From the NCBI GenBank assembly GCA_002441465.1, contig DJWE01000073.1, forward strand, positions 51,410-68,220: a DNA stretch of 16,811 nt, in the 5' to 3' direction. Numbering within the stretch: the first letter of the stretch is position 1; the number at the start of each line of letters is the position of its first letter. The notes beneath the pieces are model-generated. The model was not told where the DNA came from. It made no database searches and worked only from the letters and a program-made list of their open reading frames with translations. Positions 5,855 to 13,839 of this stretch are shown piece after piece. The translations under genes were made by a program, and so were the position numbers. This stretch comes from Propionibacteriaceae bacterium UBA6238 (GTDB lineage: Bacteria; Actinomycetota; Actinomycetes; Propionibacteriales; Propionibacteriaceae).

Positions 5855-7348
5855 ATGCTGTTCGATCAGGTCGTCCAGGCCTCCGCGCGGGTGGCCGGCA
5901 CGAGTTCACGCACGGCCAAGGTCGCCGCGCTCGCCGAGACGCTGGCCGCCGCGGACGCCGGCGAACTCGAGATCGTCGCCCACTACCTGTCCGGCTCGCT
6001 GCGCCAGCGCCGCACCGGGGTCGGCTGGCGCTCGCTGCTCGCGCGTCCCGAGCCGGCGGACGCGCCGTCGCTCACGATCGCGGAGGTCGACGAGGCGTTC
6101 GCGGAGTTGGCGATGCTGTCCGGGCCCGGCTCCCAGGCCACCCGGCAAGAACTCCTGGTCGAGCTGATGAGTGCCGCCACCGCCGCGGAGCAGGGATTCC
6201 TCGCCGGGCTGGTCACCGGCGAGACCCGGCAGGGTGCCCTGGAAGGGCTACTGCTGCCGGCGATCGCCGCGGCATTCGCGGTGCCGGTGGACGCCGTGCG
6301 TCGCGCAGCGATGTTCGCCGGTTCGATCCCGGTCGTCGCGGTCGCCGCACGGGCGGGCGGGGAGCCGGCGCTGGCCGCGATCACCCTCCAGGTCGGACGC
6401 CCGGTGCTGCCCATGCTCGCCTCGAGCGCACCCTCGATCGCCGAGGCGCTGCAGCGATTCGGCGTCGGTGTCGCAGTGGCGGTCGAGGCGAAGCTGGACG
6501 GCATCCGCATCCAGGTGCACCGCGACGGCGACGAGATCGCCGTCTACAGCCGCAGTCTCGACGACCTCACTGCTCGCCTGCCCGGCGTGGTCGCGGCCGT
6601 GGCCGGGCTCCCCGCCCAACGACTGGTGCTGGACGGCGAAGCGCTGGCCCTGCGTCCGGACGGTCGCCCGATGTTGTTCCAGGACACCGCGTCCGCTCGC
6701 GCCGAGCTGAGCCCGTTCTTCTTCGACCTGCTGCACGTCGACGACCTCGACCTGGTCGACGAGCCGACCACGGTTCGCGAGGAGTGGCTGGCCCGGCTGG
6801 TGCCGTCCACGCTGCGGGTGGCCAGGATCGTGACCGCCGATGCGGCTCAGGCCGAGGCGTTCTCGGCCCAGGCCCTTGCTGCCGGGCACGAGGGCGTGGT
6901 GATCAAGGCGCTCGAGGCGGGCTACGCCGCCGGACGCCGGGGCGCGGCATGGGTCAAGGTGAAGCCCGTGCACACCCTCGACCTGGTGGTGCTCGCCGTC
7001 GAATGGGGCAGTGGGCGCCGCCGCGGACGGCTGTCCAACATTCATCTCGGCGCGCGCGACCCGGCTTCGGGGGGCTTCGTGATGCTGGGCAAGACGTTCA
7101 AGGGAATGACCGACGAGATGCTGGCCTGGCAGACCGAGCGGTTCCTCGCCCTGGAGACCCATCGGGAGGGGCATGTCGTGTTCGTGCGTCCCGAACAGGT
7201 GGTCGAAGTCGCCTTCGACGGCATCCAGCGGTCCACCCGCTATCCCGGCGGGATGGCGCTGCGGTTCGCCCGGGTGGTGCGCTACCGCGAGGACAAGAGC
7301 GCCGACACCGCGGACACGATCGAGACCGTACGCTCGCTCGCCCGCTGA
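5855..7348 (+). CDS. ligB: ATP-dependent DNA ligase, LigB type
   Basis: 497 aa, close to the length of mycobacterial LigB. It seals nicks via a lysyl-AMP intermediate. An N-terminal DNA-binding domain (about 1-200) precedes the nucleotidyltransferase core. Motif I is EAKLDGIR with adenylated Lys213, motif III LVLDGEA (257-263), motif IIIa FFFDLLHVDD (288-297), motif IV EGVVIKAL (346-353) and motif V AWVKVKP (365-371). An OB-fold follows, ending in FARVVRYREDK. I chose the ATG at 5855 because GGAG lies just upstream and the family N-terminus MLFDQVV begins there. An upstream in-frame GTG at 5756 would add 33 residues unlike the family and run across the shared promoter element. It is divergent from an AlkA-like glycosylase and convergent with the MocR gene, 9 bp between stops. 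It is accessory to the essential NAD-dependent LigA, which is not in this window. Confidence 0.95.
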   Translation: MLFDQVVQASARVAGTSSRTAKVAALAETLAAADAGELEIVAHYLSGSLRQRRTGVGWRSLLARPEPADAPSLTIAEVDEAFAELAMLSGPGSQATRQELLVELMSAATAAEQGFLAGLVTGETRQGALEGLLLPAIAAAFAVPVDAVRRAAMFAGSIPVVAVAARAGGEPALAAITLQVGRPVLPMLASSAPSIAEALQRFGVGVAVAVEAKLDGIRIQVHRDGDEIAVYSRSLDDLTARLPGVVAAVAGLPAQRLVLDGEALALRPDGRPMLFQDTASARAELSPFFFDLLHVDDLDLVDEPTTVREEWLARLVPSTLRVARIVTADAAQAEAFSAQALAAGHEGVVIKALEAGYAAGRRGAAWVKVKPVHTLDLVVLAVEWGSGRRRGRLSNIHLGARDPASGGFVMLGKTFKGMTDEMLAWQTERFLALETHREGHVVFVRPEQVVEVAFDGIQRSTRYPGGMALRFARVVRYREDKSADTADTIETVRSLAR

Positions 7349-7357
7349 AGCGCCGCG

Positions 7358-8794
7358 CTACAGGGGGACTGACTGGAGTCCGCCGGTCCCTGCGGCGCCG
7401 CGTCCGGCTCTGGACCAGGCTTCGGCGAGCCGCTCGGCTGCCTCGGGGATCGCGGTCACCGGCAGGGTGAGCGGCAGCCGCACCCGGTTGGCGTGGGTCC
7501 GGTCCGCCGAGAACGCCGGGCCGGGAGTGACCATCAGCCGCTGCGCCGACGCGGCCACGGCGAGATCGGACGCCGCCCGCCGCGGCAGCTCGACCCACAG
7601 CGCCAATCCCCCGGACGGACGGTTCACCCGCCAGTCCGGTAGCCGCTCGGTGAGTTCTGAGCGCCACCGGTCGCGCGCCTCCCGCAGCCGTCCGATCACC
7701 TCGGCGCGAATCGCGTCCGGATCCTCGAGGTAGGTGGTGGCGATCAGCTGGTCGAGCACGGACGCGCCCATGGTCAGCTGCAGCGCCCGGGTGCGCAGCG
7801 CGTCCAGCAGGGCGGGCGGGCAACGCAGCCACCCGATCCGCACCCCGCCCCACAGCACCTTCGACAGCGAGCCGATCGTGATCGCGCGGGCGTCCGTCGC
7901 CGCCCACGGGTGCGGCTGCGGCAGCTCGCCGAAGCCGAGCTCGGCCGGGGTCTCGTCGATGATCGCGACCGCACCGGCGTCCTGTAGCAGCCGAGCGAGC
8001 CGGACCCGTTCCTCGGCGCCCAGGAGCAGCCCGGTCGGATTGTGGAAGTCGGGAATCAGGTAGGCCGCGCGCGGGCGGGCGCGGCGCGCGGCCTCCGCCC
8101 AACCGGCGAGGTCCCAGCGGTCGTGCAGGGCGATCGAGGTCGGCCGGGCCCGGACGGCGGCCAGCGCCCCGAGCGCGCCGGGGTAGGTCGGCGAGTCGAC
8201 CAGCACCCGCTCCCCGGGAGCGACCATCGCGTGCAGGGCCACAGACAGCGCAGCCAGCGCGCCCGGGGTGACGATCACCTGATCGGGATCGGTGGGCAGG
8301 CCCCGCTCGGCGTAGGCCTGCGCGATCCGGCGGCGCAGATGCTCGGCTCCGAACGGTTCGTAGCCCGCGCTGCCGAGCACGGACGGCAGCCAGTCCAGCG
8401 CCTTGGCCACGAGTTGCGAGGTGCCGGACGGCGCCGGTCCGGCCGCGGCGGACAGGTCCAGGTCGTCGCCGTGGACGCCGGGCACCAGCGGCAGGGACGG
8501 GCTGCGGTCGCCACCGGGAACGTGAATGGTCGTCCCAGACCCCTGCCGCGCGCTGGCCCAGCCGGACGCGACCAGTTCGCCGTAGGCGCGAGTCACCGTG
8601 GTGCGGCTCAGGCCCAGGTCGGCGGCCAGGACGCGCTCGCTCGGCAGCCGTGCGCCGACCGCCAGGCGTCCGTCCATCACCATGCCGCGCAGCGCGTGGG
8701 CGAGCCCGAGATAGGCCGGCTGGTCATCCGGGAGCGGGAGCAGCGCGCGGTAGCGCGCGGCCGGAGCCGATCCGGCTCTCTGGTACACACTCAC
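7358..8794 (-). CDS. MocR-family transcriptional regulator (GntR winged helix plus aminotransferase-like domain)
   Basis: About 478 aa. An N-terminal GntR winged helix-turn-helix (about 25-92: LPSERVLAADLGLSRTTVTRAY, QGSGT) is joined to a fold-type I aminotransferase domain. That domain has the PLP signatures HNPTG (251-255), DET (280-282) and SLSKVLWGGVRIGW with the Schiff-base Lys312. Such proteins are PLP-responsive regulators, usually autoregulatory and divergent from their target. Here the divergent gene is a YczE-like membrane protein, a pairing known for the YczR subgroup of MocR proteins. The reading frame is open upstream to 8890, but that would overlap the yczE start, and the residues before VSVYQRAG look non-coding. 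I prefer the GTG at 8794, with the GTG at 8788 as an alternative. Neither has a strong ribosome-binding site. Confidence 0.88.
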   Translation of the reverse strand: MSVYQRAGSAPAARYRALLPLPDDQPAYLGLAHALRGMVMDGRLAVGARLPSERVLAADLGLSRTTVTRAYGELVASGWASARQGSGTTIHVPGGDRSPSLPLVPGVHGDDLDLSAAAGPAPSGTSQLVAKALDWLPSVLGSAGYEPFGAEHLRRRIAQAYAERGLPTDPDQVIVTPGALAALSVALHAMVAPGERVLVDSPTYPGALGALAAVRARPTSIALHDRWDLAGWAEAARRARPRAAYLIPDFHNPTGLLLGAEERVRLARLLQDAGAVAIIDETPAELGFGELPQPHPWAATDARAITIGSLSKVLWGGVRIGWLRCPPALLDALRTRALQLTMGASVLDQLIATTYLEDPDAIRAEVIGRLREARDRWRSELTERLPDWRVNRPSGGLALWVELPRRAASDLAVAASAQRLMVTPGPAFSADRTHANRVRLPLTLPVTAIPEAAERLAEAWSRAGRGAAGTGGLQSVPL

Positions 8795-8808
8795 CAGTCC
8801 ACTGTGGC

Positions 8809-8839
8809 ACAAATGGCTCTTTAGTAACAGGCCATTTGT
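8809..8839. promoter_or_regulatory. Inverted repeat operator candidate between mocR-type gene and yczE
   Basis: ACAAATGGC at 8809-8817 and GCCATTTGT at 8831-8839 are perfect 9-bp arms around an A/T-rich 13-nt spacer in an otherwise GC-rich divergent gap. The left arm also contributes to a tandem TGGCAC-AAA-TGGCTC with a 9-bp period. Position and symmetry suit a binding site for the adjacent MocR-type regulator acting on both genes. Confidence 0.6.
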
Positions 8840-8855
8840 CGCCAAGATCGAACCC

Positions 8856-9491
8856 ATGCCACTCCGCGTCCGCCCCGTCCGCCGGTTCACCCAGCTGCTT
8901 GTCGGCCTCGCCCTCTACGGCTGGTCGATGGCCATGCTGGTGCGCAGCCAGCTGGGCCTGGACCCGTGGGACGTCTTCCATCAGGGCCTGACCAACCAGC
9001 TGCCGTTCAGCTTCGGCCAGGTGACCATGGGCGTGGGCGCCCTGGTGCTGCTGCTCTGGATCCCGCTGCGGCACCGTCCGGGCATCGGCACCGTGCTCAA
9101 CGTGATCGTGATCGGGTTGGCCGTGGACGCGGGCCTTGCCCTGATCCCCGAGGCGGACGGCTGGGTCGAGCGGATCGCCCTGCTGGTCGCCGGCGTGGTC
9201 GCGAACGGCCTGGCCGGGGCGCTGTACGTCGGGGCGCGGTTGGGCACCGGCCCCAGGGACGGGTTGTGGGTCGCCCTCACCGCACGGACCGGGCTCAGCA
9301 TCCGCGTGGTCCGGACGGCGCTCGAGCTCACCGTGCTCGGCGCCGGCTGGCTGCTCGGCGGGACGGTCGGCATCGGCACGCTCGCCTACGCGGTGTCGAT
9401 CGGCCCGCTTGTGCAGCTGTTCCTGCCGTGGGTGCAGGTGCCGCTGCCCGAACCGGACCCGGCGTCCGAGACCGTCCCTGCGACCTGCTGA
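8856..9491 (+). CDS. yczE: YczE/YitT-like integral membrane protein
   Basis: 211 aa with about five hydrophobic segments (roughly 10-28, 49-66, 76-93, 104-128 and a long pair at about 145-190). The opening RFTQLLVGLALYGWSMAMLVRS, then LGLDPWDVFHQGL and GARLGTGPRDGLW, are typical of the YczE family (the repeated LGxxPWD/LGTGPRD loop). The molecular function is not established; a membrane transport or channel-like role is only assumed for the family. It is divergent from the MocR-family regulator with an inverted repeat in between. The ATG at 8856 has no clear Shine-Dalgarno, so it may have a short leader or weak initiation. The C-terminal tail after about residue 195 is Pro/Glu-rich and probably cytosolic or disordered. 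Confidence 0.85.
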   Translation: MPLRVRPVRRFTQLLVGLALYGWSMAMLVRSQLGLDPWDVFHQGLTNQLPFSFGQVTMGVGALVLLLWIPLRHRPGIGTVLNVIVIGLAVDAGLALIPEADGWVERIALLVAGVVANGLAGALYVGARLGTGPRDGLWVALTARTGLSIRVVRTALELTVLGAGWLLGGTVGIGTLAYAVSIGPLVQLFLPWVQVPLPEPDPASETVPATC

Positions 9492-9603
9492 GCGGCGGCT
9501 CGCGTCCTGCTCCGTGTCACTCTCAAGGGGTCCAGCGGACGGCGCCCGTGCCGGGTTAGGTTGGGAGCGCAGGTACCACCCCCCGCCCCCGAGGAGTCCT
9601 CCC

Positions 9604-10374
9604 TTGACCACCCTCAGCACCCACGCGTCCGCGCGTACGCCGCGCCTGCTCGCCGTCCTCGCCCTCTTCGCAGCGCTGGTCCTGACCGGCTGCACTCCGT
9701 CCGGGAACACCGCCCTCCCGGCGATGCGGGTGCTGTTCATCGGCAACAGCTACACCTTCTACAACGGCGGCCTCGACCAGGTCCTGCACGGCCTGGCGCC
9801 CCACACCGAAACCGCGAGCGCCACGGTGGGCGGATACACGCTGGCGGATCACCTGCGCGACTCCTCGACCATGGGCAAGCTTCAGGAGGGCGGCTGGGAC
9901 GCCGTGGTGATCCAGGAGCAGAGCCAGGGTCCGGTCTGGTCGTTCAGCCGCTACCTGTCCTCGGCGCGGACGCTGACGGTGAAGGCCCGCAGGCTGGGGG
10001 CACGCCCGATGCTGCTCCAGACGTGGGCCCGCCCGGACAGCAGAGGCATCACCGCCGGCGCCCTCGAGGCCGCATTCACGAAGGCGGGAAAGAGCCTGCA
10101 GGCGACCGTCATCCCTGCGGGACGGGCGTTCGACCGGTCGTTGTCCCTGCACCCGCAGATCGTGCTCAACCAGAACGACGGCCACCCGACTCCGGAGGGC
10201 ACCTACCTGGCCGGCTGCGTCGCCTACGCGACGATCTTCCAGGTGAGCCCGGTCGGGAACAGCTTCACCGCCGGCCTGGACTCCCAGACCGCGCACATCC
10301 TGCAGCAGATGGCCGAAACCGCGACCCTCCACACCCCGAAGGCTGCGACGGCGTCGGCAACCAGCGCGCCGTAG
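9604..10374 (+). CDS. SGNH-like hydrolase lipoprotein
   Basis: 256 aa from the TTG at 9604, chosen because GAGGAG lies 7 nt upstream and the reading then starts with a clean lipoprotein signal. Arg residues at 11 and 14 precede a hydrophobic core and the lipobox LTGC with Cys30. Exported and lipid-anchored is therefore the expected location. The mature part begins with RVLFIGNSYTFYNGG, an SGNH block I motif (Ser49 as nucleophile). It has VVIQEQSQGP in the middle and NDGHPTPEGTYLAG near the end, with Asp192 and His194 as catalytic partners. This pattern fits SGNH-fold proteins of the DUF4886-like kind. The substrate is unknown (an ester or O-acetyl group is the usual target). No partner gene is obvious; it is followed by an alpha/beta hydrolase after 107 bp. 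Confidence 0.78.
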   Translation: MTTLSTHASARTPRLLAVLALFAALVLTGCTPSGNTALPAMRVLFIGNSYTFYNGGLDQVLHGLAPHTETASATVGGYTLADHLRDSSTMGKLQEGGWDAVVIQEQSQGPVWSFSRYLSSARTLTVKARRLGARPMLLQTWARPDSRGITAGALEAAFTKAGKSLQATVIPAGRAFDRSLSLHPQIVLNQNDGHPTPEGTYLAGCVAYATIFQVSPVGNSFTAGLDSQTAHILQQMAETATLHTPKAATASATSAP

Positions 10375-10469
10375 GCGAGGCGTTGTCACCGACGTCCCGG
10401 ACGCAGGACGCAGACCCCTCCGGTCATCGCTCCCCGGACGGACCCCTGCCCGCGCACAGCCCGCACTGG

Positions 10470-10475
10470 TAGCTT
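10470..10475 (+). promoter_or_regulatory. -10 element (TAGCTT) of a probable leaderless transcript for the alpha/beta hydrolase
   Basis: TAGCTT fits the actinobacterial TANNNT -10 and ends 6 nt before the ATG at 10482. Transcription would then begin at or next to the start codon. No Shine-Dalgarno is present before this ATG. I see no convincing -35. Confidence 0.4.
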
Positions 10476-10481
10476 CCCGCC

Positions 10482-11228
10482 ATGACGGTCGAACTGGCAC
10501 ATGACATCACCGGCGAGGGCCCGCTCCTCGTCCTCGTCCACGGCATCACCGAGAACCGGCACTCCTGGGATCCGCTGCTGAGCGACCTGGCCCGCGACCA
10601 CCGCGTCCTGCGGGTCGACCTGCGCGGCCACGGCGAATCGCCGAAGGGCCCCGGCTACGGCGTGGCCGACCTGGCCGCGGACGTCGAAGCCCTGGTCGAC
10701 GCGCCCCCGCTGCTGGTGGGCCACTCCTTCGGCGGCACGGTGGTGACCGCCTACGCCGCGCTGTTCCCGGCCCGTGGCGTCATCAACGTCGACCAGAGCC
10801 TCGACCTCGCGCCGATGCAGGCCGGGTTGAAGCAACAGGACGCACTGCTGCGCGGCCCGGCGTTCCCTGCGGTGATGGACGCCCTGTTCGACTCGTTGCG
10901 CGGGAGCGCCTCGGATGAGGAGTGGGCCCGCCTGAGCGCGCTGCGCCGCTACGACCAGGACGTCGTCCTCGGCGTCTGGTCGGTGCTCCTGGACACCACG
11001 CCCGCCGAACTGGACGCCGAGATCACGGCCATGACCTCGGGCATCACCGCCCCATACCTGTCGCTGCACGGCTTCGATCCCGGACCGGGCTACGCCGAAT
11101 GGCTCGCCGCCCGGATCCCGGGCGCGGTCACCGAAGCGGACCCCGGAGTCGGCCACTACCGGCATCTCGTGCACCCGGAGGAGTTCCTCGCCCGGCTGCG
11201 CCGGTTCGAGGCCGAGCTGCCCGCGTAA
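10482..11228 (+). CDS. Alpha/beta hydrolase
   Basis: 248 aa, single alpha/beta-hydrolase domain, cytosolic (no signal peptide). The oxyanion-hole region is LVLVHGITENRHSW (16-29). The nucleophile elbow is GHSFGG with Ser82. DLRGHGES (46-53) is the usual strand-4 turn. The acid is probably Asp199 in LHGFDPGPG and the base His225 in GVGHYRHL. The fold cannot fix the substrate; esterase, lactonase or epoxide-type activities are all possible. It is probably leaderless (see the TAGCTT -10). The stop is 12 bp from the convergent M20 amidohydrolase stop, and no functional link to that gene is visible. Confidence 0.88.
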   Translation: MTVELAHDITGEGPLLVLVHGITENRHSWDPLLSDLARDHRVLRVDLRGHGESPKGPGYGVADLAADVEALVDAPPLLVGHSFGGTVVTAYAALFPARGVINVDQSLDLAPMQAGLKQQDALLRGPAFPAVMDALFDSLRGSASDEEWARLSALRRYDQDVVLGVWSVLLDTTPAELDAEITAMTSGITAPYLSLHGFDPGPGYAEWLAARIPGAVTEADPGVGHYRHLVHPEEFLARLRRFEAELPA

Positions 11229-11240
11229 ACCCAGGGCCGG

Positions 11241-12503
11241 TCAGGCGGGCGTGCCGAGCCACTCCTTCGCGGCCAGGGTCAGTGCGGCGATGCCGGCGCT
11301 GAGCGTGGGTTCGATCACCGGGGCGTAGCGCGGCGAGTGGTTCGACGGGATGCCTTCCATCACCCGCACCATGCCCGCCGCACTGTCGACTCCGGCGAAG
11401 GCGGTCGGGTCGGCACCGCCGAGGATCCAGTACACGCAGGGCTTTCCGACCGCGCGGGAGAGCTCGCCCACGTCCTCGCTGCCGGTGACCGCGCCCGGAT
11501 CGATCACCGCCGCCGGGCCGAAGCCGCGGGCCAGCGCCGTCGCGGTGCGCGCGCTCGCGTCCGGGTCGTTCACGACCGCGGGGAAGCCGTCGGTGTGCCG
11601 AATCTCGGGCGGACGGGGGGCGCCGGACGCCTGCGCCTCGGCCACAGTGATCCGCTCGACGGCGGCGAGGACTCTGGAACGTACTTCTTCGTCGTACGAA
11701 CGGATGTTGACCTGGAGCTCCGCGGTGTCGGCGATGATGTTCACCTTGCTGCCCGCCCGCAGGACGCCGACGGTGACCACCGCCGTGTCGGCGCCGGCGA
11801 CCTCCCGGGCCACGATCCCCTGCAGTCGCATCACCAGCGAGGCCGCCATCACGACCGGATCGACGCAGGCTTCCGGACGCGAGCCGTGTCCGCCCTTGCC
11901 GTACAGCGTGATCGTGAGCGAGTCGGACGCGGCGAAGGCCGGTCCCGGGTGAAGCCCGATCACGCCGGCCGGCAGCGGACCCACGTGCTGGCCCAGCACC
12001 ACGTCCGGCACGCCCACCGTCTCATAGAGACCGTCGGCGAGCATCGCCTTCGCGCCGGTGCCGACCTCCTCGGCGGGTTGGGCGAGGAGCAGGAGCGTGC
12101 CCGACCAGTCCGGGTCGGCGGCGAGCAGGCGTCCGGCCCCGAGCAGGCAGGTCAGGTGTACGTCGTGGCCGCAGGCGTGCATCACCGGAACGTCGAGGCC
12201 GTCCGGATCGGTGCCGCGGGCCGTGCTGGCGTAGGGCAGGCCGGTGTCCTCCTGCACTGGAAGCCCGTCCATGTCCGCGCGGACGAGCACCGTGGGGCCG
12301 CTCCCCCGGCGCAGGACGCCGACGACGCCGGTCCGCCCGATGCCGGTGTGCACCTCGTAGCCGAGCCCGGCCAGCGTCTCTGCCACGATCGACGCCGTCC
12401 GCTGTTCGGCGAAGGAGAGCTCCGGATGGCGGTGCAGATCTCGGTAGAGCGCCTCGAGATCGGCAGCAGACGAAGCCTGCGTGATGACCACCCGTCCGTC
12501 CAT
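11241..12503 (-). CDS. M20-family metallo-amidohydrolase (IAA-amino acid/hippurate hydrolase-like)
   Basis: 420 aa. A cytosolic dinuclear metal amidase of the M20D group that hydrolyses N-acyl or N-aryl amino acids. Metal and catalytic motifs in order: DLHRHPELSFAE near the N-terminus, VRADMDGLPVQEDTGLPYAS, VMHACGHDVH, LLAQPAEEVGTGA (catalytic Glu pair), YGKGGHGSRPE in the dimerisation domain, TGSEDVGELS and NHSPRYAP near the end. I chose the ATG at 12503 because GGAGAGGG sits just upstream. A GTG at 12542 in the same frame would add 13 residues without a better ribosome site. The substrate is not inferable from context. Confidence 0.9.
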   Translation of the reverse strand: MDGRVVITQASSAADLEALYRDLHRHPELSFAEQRTASIVAETLAGLGYEVHTGIGRTGVVGVLRRGSGPTVLVRADMDGLPVQEDTGLPYASTARGTDPDGLDVPVMHACGHDVHLTCLLGAGRLLAADPDWSGTLLLLAQPAEEVGTGAKAMLADGLYETVGVPDVVLGQHVGPLPAGVIGLHPGPAFAASDSLTITLYGKGGHGSRPEACVDPVVMAASLVMRLQGIVAREVAGADTAVVTVGVLRAGSKVNIIADTAELQVNIRSYDEEVRSRVLAAVERITVAEAQASGAPRPPEIRHTDGFPAVVNDPDASARTATALARGFGPAAVIDPGAVTGSEDVGELSRAVGKPCVYWILGGADPTAFAGVDSAAGMVRVMEGIPSNHSPRYAPVIEPTLSAGIAALTLAAKEWLGTPA

Positions 12504-12586
12504 CGCGATGCCCTCTCCATCGGTTCGATTCGCACCGCTCACCCTACGCGCGCGGCCAGGGGTCGCCGAGGCTCACAGCTCTCGCC

Positions 12587-12592
12587 TAGAGT
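12587..12592 (+). promoter_or_regulatory. -10 element (TAGAGT) upstream of small lipoprotein gene
   Basis: TAGAGT matches the TANNNT consensus and would place the transcript start near 12599, about 30 nt before the ATG and upstream of its GGGAGA ribosome site. No good -35 is visible. Confidence 0.4.
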
Positions 12593-12629
12593 CAGCTCTG
12601 CCCGACGCCAACCCCACGGGAGACAACTC

Positions 12630-13127
12630 ATGCGAACCCTGGCCCGCACGTCCATCGGAATCGTCACCGGATTCCTACTCCTCTCCGGCTGCTCCTCGCT
12701 GGGCGGCGTCATCCCGGGCGGCGGATCGTCCGCCTCGTCGGCGGCCAGCCCGGCCGCGTCCGAGGCGACGTCGGCACCGGCGAGCGGCGGTTCGTCCGAC
12801 CAGTCCGCCGCGGACGCCTGCCTCGCCATCGGGAGCGCCATGTCCGAGGCCGGCAACACGTTGCAGGACGCGGCCCAAGACTTCGGCTCCGACCCCGAAA
12901 AGGCGGTGAAGGCGCTCAACGAGTTCAAGGACTCCTTCGTGAAGGCCGCGGCGAAGGTCGACAACCCCGAGGTCAAGGCGCAGGTGCAGAAGGCCACCGA
13001 CGCCCTGACCGACATGATCACGAAGCTCGAGGCCGGCCTGAACGACCCGCTGAAGATGACCGAGGCGATGTCGGCGATGTCGACCTTCCAGCAGGAGGTC
13101 ACCGCGATCAGTTCTCTCTGCGGCTGA
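12630..13127 (+). CDS. Small putative lipoprotein of unrecognised family
   Basis: 165 aa. I do not recognise the family. A lipoprotein signal (MRTLARTSIG, hydrophobic core, LLSGC with Cys21) is followed by a Gly/Ser/Ala-rich linker (about 22-60) typical of a cell-wall-spanning spacer. A mostly helical, acidic/Lys-rich domain (about 61-165) comes next. Two further cysteines bracket that domain (Cys64 in DACLAIG, Cys164 as the second-to-last residue) and could form a disulfide outside the membrane. The ATG at 12630 has GGGAGA 7 nt upstream, and a TAGAGT -10 lies further upstream. It is divergent from the amidohydrolase and its stop is 15 bp from the convergent exporter gene. Binding or structural roles are possible; there is no catalytic motif. 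Confidence 0.8.
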   Translation: MRTLARTSIGIVTGFLLLSGCSSLGGVIPGGGSSASSAASPAASEATSAPASGGSSDQSAADACLAIGSAMSEAGNTLQDAAQDFGSDPEKAVKALNEFKDSFVKAAAKVDNPEVKAQVQKATDALTDMITKLEAGLNDPLKMTEAMSAMSTFQQEVTAISSLCG

Positions 13128-13142
13128 ACCCGGGAAGGCCGG

Positions 13143-13760
13143 CTAGCCCAACCAGTCGCGCAGGCCGAGCAGCATCCCGGCTGCGACCGAGATCATGATC
13201 GCGGCCACGGCCAGATCGAACACGCGCCAGGCCACCGGCCGGGTGAAGAGCGGACGCAGCACTTGGGCGCCGAACCCGAGCCCGGAGAACCAGATCACGC
13301 TGGCCATCATCGCCCCCGCCGCGAACACCCAGGGGGCCGCGTAGGTGGACGCGACCGAACCGACCAGCACCACCGTGTCGAGGTACACGTGGGGGTTGAG
13401 CCAGGTCAGGGCGGCGGCGGTCGTGGCGACCGAGACCAACTGGACGGCTTCTCCGCTTCCGTCCGCCACCAGGGCTTCGGATCGCACCGTCCGGCGTAGC
13501 GCCTGGATGGCGTACCAGGTGAGCACCGCGCAGCCGAGCAGTGTCACCGTCACCAGCAACGCCGGGTGAGCCGAGATCACCGCGCCGACTCCGGCCGCGC
13601 CCAGGCTGATCAAGGCGACGTCGCTGAGTGCACAGATCGCAACCACGACGCCGATGTGTTCACGCCGCAGCCCCTGCCGCATCACGTACGCGTTCTGCGC
13701 GCCGATCGCGACGATGAGGCTGAATCCGAAACCGAGGCCGGAGAGGGCTGTGGTGAGCAC
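13143..13760 (-). CDS. lysE: LysE/ArgO-family basic amino acid exporter
   Basis: 205 aa, about six hydrophobic segments, inner membrane. It exports L-lysine and/or L-arginine when intracellular levels rise. Family signature near the start: GFSLIVAIGAQNAYVMRQGLRREH (residues about 12-35), with CALSDVALI and TWLNPHVYLDTVVLVGS later on. The start is GTG at 13760. No strong Shine-Dalgarno is visible, so initiation is weak or leaderless. It is divergent from a LysG/ArgP-type LysR regulator, the standard exporter/regulator pair. Lysine versus arginine preference cannot be decided. Confidence 0.92.
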   Translation of the reverse strand: MLTTALSGLGFGFSLIVAIGAQNAYVMRQGLRREHIGVVVAICALSDVALISLGAAGVGAVISAHPALLVTVTLLGCAVLTWYAIQALRRTVRSEALVADGSGEAVQLVSVATTAAALTWLNPHVYLDTVVLVGSVASTYAAPWVFAAGAMMASVIWFSGLGFGAQVLRPLFTRPVAWRVFDLAVAAIMISVAAGMLLGLRDWLG

Positions 13761-13816
13761 CGTTCGACGGTACGACGCTGGGCTCCTTCAGTCCAGCGAA
13801 TGTTTTTCGGGCTTGA

Positions 13817-13833
13817 TTAGCGTCGCTTAAGAT
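13817..13833 (+). promoter_or_regulatory. Candidate -10 and LysR-type half-palindrome in the lysE-lysG divergent gap
   Basis: TAAGAT at 13828-13833 lies 6 nt before the lysG ATG (13840), suggesting a leaderless transcript. Just upstream, AGCG-T-CGCT (13819-13827) is a short palindrome, and T13818 to A13830 gives the T-N11-A spacing of LysR-type sites. The arms are short, so this is weak. Confidence 0.35.
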
Positions 13834-13839
13834 AGGGCC

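Noticed and set aside
12504..12542. Upstream GTG start for the M20 amidohydrolase
   Set aside because: The ATG at 12503 has a much better ribosome site and a family-like N-terminus.
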